A DNA stretch of 64,000 nucleotides from Albibacterium sp963696875 (GTDB taxonomy: Bacteria; Bacteroidota; Bacteroidia; Sphingobacteriales; Sphingobacteriaceae): contig CAVOLQ010000001.1 of the NCBI GenBank assembly GCA_963696875.1, forward strand, positions 434,001 to 498,000. Reading direction: 5' to 3'. The notes below the pieces were generated by a model. That model was given only the letters and a program-made list of their open reading frames with translations, was not told the DNA's origin and ran no database searches. Numbering within the stretch: the stretch's first letter is position 1; every line of letters begins with the position of its first letter. Of this stretch, positions 61,755 to 64,000 are shown piece after piece. Position numbers and translations under genes: made by a program.

Positions 61755-62936
61755 ATGAATAGTTCACTTCAAGATTTTTTTACACCCGTGAATGACGAAA
61801 TCAGTCATCAAAAAACTGATTATAATAGTAGCCAAATTGGTTTTTCAATAAGCAGCTATTTTACACATTTTCCCGATTTGGAAGATATCGATATTGCAAT
61901 TTTTGGAGTGATGGATGATCGTAATTCCATTAATAATCAAGGCTGTTCGCTAGCTGCAGATGTGTTTCGTCAAAATTTCTATCCATTATATGAAGGATTT
62001 CAAAAACCTAAAATCGCTGATCTAGGAAATATTAAAGCAGGGAAAAGTGTAACGGACACCTATGCTGCGGTGAGGATTGTCGTTGAAGAATTAATAAGAC
62101 AGGGAGTTTTGCCTATCGTAATAGGTGGAGGACAGGATTTGACCTATGCCCAATATCAGGCCTATGAGAAATTAGAGCAAAAAGTGGATTTAGTCGTTAT
62201 AGATTCCAGACTAGATATAAATGAGGATATTCAAAATACCAGAGAAACTACCTCACAGTCTTTCCTCAGTAAGATTTTGTTACATGAGCCCAACTATCTG
62301 TTTAATTTAAGTAACATTGGCTATCAAAGTTATTTTGTTAGTCAGGAAAGCATAAAAGTTCTAGATAAGTTGTATTTTGATTCTTATCGTTTAGGTGTAT
62401 TTAAAGGGAATATTGAATATTCTGAACCTGTTTTACGAAATGCAGACTTAATCAGTTTTGATATGGGAGCCATTCGATCAGCGGATGCCTGTGCTAATGC
62501 TAATGCCTCCCCAAGTGGCTTCTATGGCGAAGAAGCTTGTCAGATATGCCGGTATGCCGGCATAAATGATAAGCTTAGCTCAATTGGTTTTTACGAATTC
62601 AATCCAGCATACGATAAGAATGGCCAAACTGCCATCTTACTATCACAAATGGTTTGGTATTTTATCGATGGTTTTTACAACCGTAAAAAAGATTTTCCTT
62701 TACAACCTCAATCCGCTTATGTAATTTATCGTACTTCCCTGAAGGAAGAAAACTACGAGGTAGTGTTTATAAAGAGTAAAAAAACAGATCGCTGGTGGAT
62801 GCAAGTGCCTTACCCCAATACCAAGTCTGTAAACGAACGTTACCATATGGTGCCTTGTAGTTATGAAGATTATAAAGTTGCCATCGATGGAGATATGCCC
62901 GATCTGTGGTGGAGAACTTATCAGAAGTTAATTTAG
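61755..62936 (+). CDS. Arginase-fold protein with degenerate metal site (annotated formimidoylglutamase)
   Basis: Product of 393 residues with the ureohydrolase fold, but the manganese ligands are changed. GGGHD is GGGQD (about 124-128), DAHxD is DSRLD (about 150-154), and SFDxDxxD is SFDMGAIRSAD (about 234-244). The conserved extra segments GFYGEEACQICRYAG and SSIGFYEFNP occur in relatives across Bacteroidota (recalled, not computed), so this is a stable subfamily rather than a broken enzyme. The usual label formimidoylglutamase is doubtful. The C-terminal 100 residues form an added domain. Confidence 0.82.
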   Translation: MNSSLQDFFTPVNDEISHQKTDYNSSQIGFSISSYFTHFPDLEDIDIAIFGVMDDRNSINNQGCSLAADVFRQNFYPLYEGFQKPKIADLGNIKAGKSVTDTYAAVRIVVEELIRQGVLPIVIGGGQDLTYAQYQAYEKLEQKVDLVVIDSRLDINEDIQNTRETTSQSFLSKILLHEPNYLFNLSNIGYQSYFVSQESIKVLDKLYFDSYRLGVFKGNIEYSEPVLRNADLISFDMGAIRSADACANANASPSGFYGEEACQICRYAGINDKLSSIGFYEFNPAYDKNGQTAILLSQMVWYFIDGFYNRKKDFPLQPQSAYVIYRTSLKEENYEVVFIKSKKTDRWWMQVPYPNTKSVNERYHMVPCSYEDYKVAIDGDMPDLWWRTYQKLI

Positions 62937-62944
62937 ATGGGCAT

Positions 62945-64000
62945 TTAATCGTTTTCTACAATTAATAAAACGCCATTAAATGAACTGTTTGAATTGCTTT
63001 CTTTAGTTTTTACGCTAGTCTGCGGAATTGTAAGGTTTTTGAATAGTAAAGCTAATTTATACCCATTGCTTTCAGTGCTTAGTGTTAATAAGCTGTCTGG
63101 TAAGAGAACGGTATTATAATTTACTTTTAAGGAATTATCATCGGCGTTCATAATCTCTTTTCTTAATGATTCATAAAAAGGGCTCAAGTTGAAGATTACG
63201 CTATCCTTTTCGCCTAGGAAGACTTTTATTCTATCTTCCTCATCGAGATATTCCAATGTTATTTTGTCCTGATCATTTAAGAATTTATCTTCTTTAGAAT
63301 ACGATTGAAAGTCAATCATTGAACTGTATTCCGAAATATTCACCCTTTGGTTAGCCAATTGTATATTTATAAAATCATAGGATAAGGTGAAGAATTGAGG
63401 TTTGACTTTTAAAATAGAATAGGCAGTATCTCTCAATTTGTTTTTTATTTCATATACCGTCACTTTTGTTGAGTCGATTCCTTGATAGTTAGACCCTTTT
63501 AATTTTTCTTTTTCATAAGTGATGAATGTCGAGTCTGCTTCTTGTTTAACTTGACTTTCAACTTCCGTTAAGTCAACGCTTGTGAGCGGTTGTAAAGAAT
63601 GTAACCCGTAATTTGCTACCATGTAGTTTATAATCGCCGCTTTTTCTCTTTCTGAATCAGTGTCATTTCCCATCTTTTTATAACGTGCTAATTGGGATCG
63701 TTTTGCTATCGATGAAGCACTTTGCGGTCCAAAAGTTGAAAGGATTGCCAGAAAACATAACGAGATTGGTATCGTTTGGATATTTGGAGACCTGGCTACT
63801 AAAAAGTAAAAAGTAATACCGCTTAACCAAATTGATAGTAGCACTAAAAAATAACGAGGTTCTGTTATCGCATAATCGGCTATCCTGACCCATACTGCTA
63901 TAAAAAGCAAAATAAGCAAAGGTATAATCATAACGAAGAAAGCTTTCGAAAATACTTTCATCCATTCATTACCTTTTTGATTTCTTATGGGATAAGTCAG
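62945..64000 (-). CDS. DUF4153 membrane protein, C-terminal part
   Basis: The frame is open through the right edge of the window: codons before the internal Met at 63961 read LTYPIRNQKGNEW, so the start lies outside. Visible are three membrane spans (from FVMIIPLLILLFIAV), then a soluble domain of about 250 residues including YLDEEDRIKVFLGEKDSVIFNL. The TEPRYFLVLLSIWLSGITFYF segment and the SSIAKRSQ stretch are typical of DUF4153. Its function is unknown. It converges on the arginase-like gene with an 8-bp gap. Confidence 0.8.
   Translation of the reverse strand: MTYPIRNQKGNEWMKVFSKAFFVMIIPLLILLFIAVWVRIADYAITEPRYFLVLLSIWLSGITFYFLVARSPNIQTIPISLCFLAILSTFGPQSASSIAKRSQLARYKKMGNDTDSEREKAAIINYMVANYGLHSLQPLTSVDLTEVESQVKQEADSTFITYEKEKLKGSNYQGIDSTKVTVYEIKNKLRDTAYSILKVKPQFFTLSYDFINIQLANQRVNISEYSSMIDFQSYSKEDKFLNDQDKITLEYLDEEDRIKVFLGEKDSVIFNLSPFYESLRKEIMNADDNSLKVNYNTVLLPDSLLTLSTESNGYKLALLFKNLTIPQTSVKTKESNSNSSFNGVLLIVEND

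Overview
The window looks like a chromosome segment from a Bacteroidota bacterium, most likely a member of the Sphingobacteriaceae (Sphingobacterium/Olivibacter-like). The reasons are AT-rich DNA, promoters of the TTTG-N19/20-TAnnTTTG type, few Shine-Dalgarno sequences, a SusC/SusD pair, several TonB-dependent receptors with a carboxypeptidase-regulatory-like front domain, and lineage-typical families (DUF2723, DUF983, DUF3276, DUF4153, HU-CCDC81/SPOR). The family-level placement is inference.

Layout. 1-2.3 kb: a TetR-controlled RND efflux operon (tetR, tolC-like, start of the adaptor), with an operator-like palindrome over the tetR promoter. 2.3-6.9 kb: murB, an ECF sigma factor, a PfkB kinase, two identical tRNA-Asn genes and accA. 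7-15 kb: a DUF2723 glycosyltransferase, tRNA-Gln, prs-rplY-pth, an ArsC-like protein and a secreted M1 peptidase. 15-24.3 kb: a minus-strand cluster of TPR protein, TonB-dependent-receptor-like barrel, HU-CCDC81/SPOR protein, ExbB, ExbD, TonB and FolC, which looks like a dedicated energised envelope system. 24.4-29.4 kb: pyrR-pyrB, DUF983, a PUR-family protein and an aconitase broken by a one-base frameshift. 29.7-34.6 kb: an orphan SusC/SusD pair separated by a tandem repeat. 34.6-36.5 kb: a small accessory patch with a strong Shine-Dalgarno gene, an oxidoreductase and a decayed GntR/MocR-type regulator. 36.6-41 kb: a TonB-dependent receptor and a beta-helix lipoprotein, each behind Pho-box-like direct repeats. 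41-48 kb: a HhH protein, apt, a DUF6263-like protein, an acyl-CoA dehydrogenase, tRNA-Ala and a third TonB-dependent receptor. 48-54.9 kb: the minus-strand series miaB, sigma-54 activator, lptE, TPR protein, secG, groES, groEL. 55-64 kb: an AsmA-like protein, ilvE, a TlpA-like thioredoxin, a SerB phosphatase fused to a gutted SerA, an epimerase, an arginase-fold protein without the usual metal ligands, and the end of a DUF4153 protein.

Most noteworthy. (1) A family of intergenic elements of 91, 94 and 97 bp runs from an ATG to the ATG of the downstream gene. Two stand in tandem between susC and susD, one lies upstream of the M1 peptidase and a fragment lies upstream of accA. They carry a conserved imperfect stem and appear to act on, or insert at, translation starts. 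(2) Two promoters have 7+4+7 direct repeats at identical spacing from the -7 element, suggesting a phosphate-starvation-type regulon for a receptor and its lipoprotein partner. (3) The SerB fusion retains the ACT domain of SerA but has lost its NAD domain. No transposase, phage gene or CRISPR array was found.
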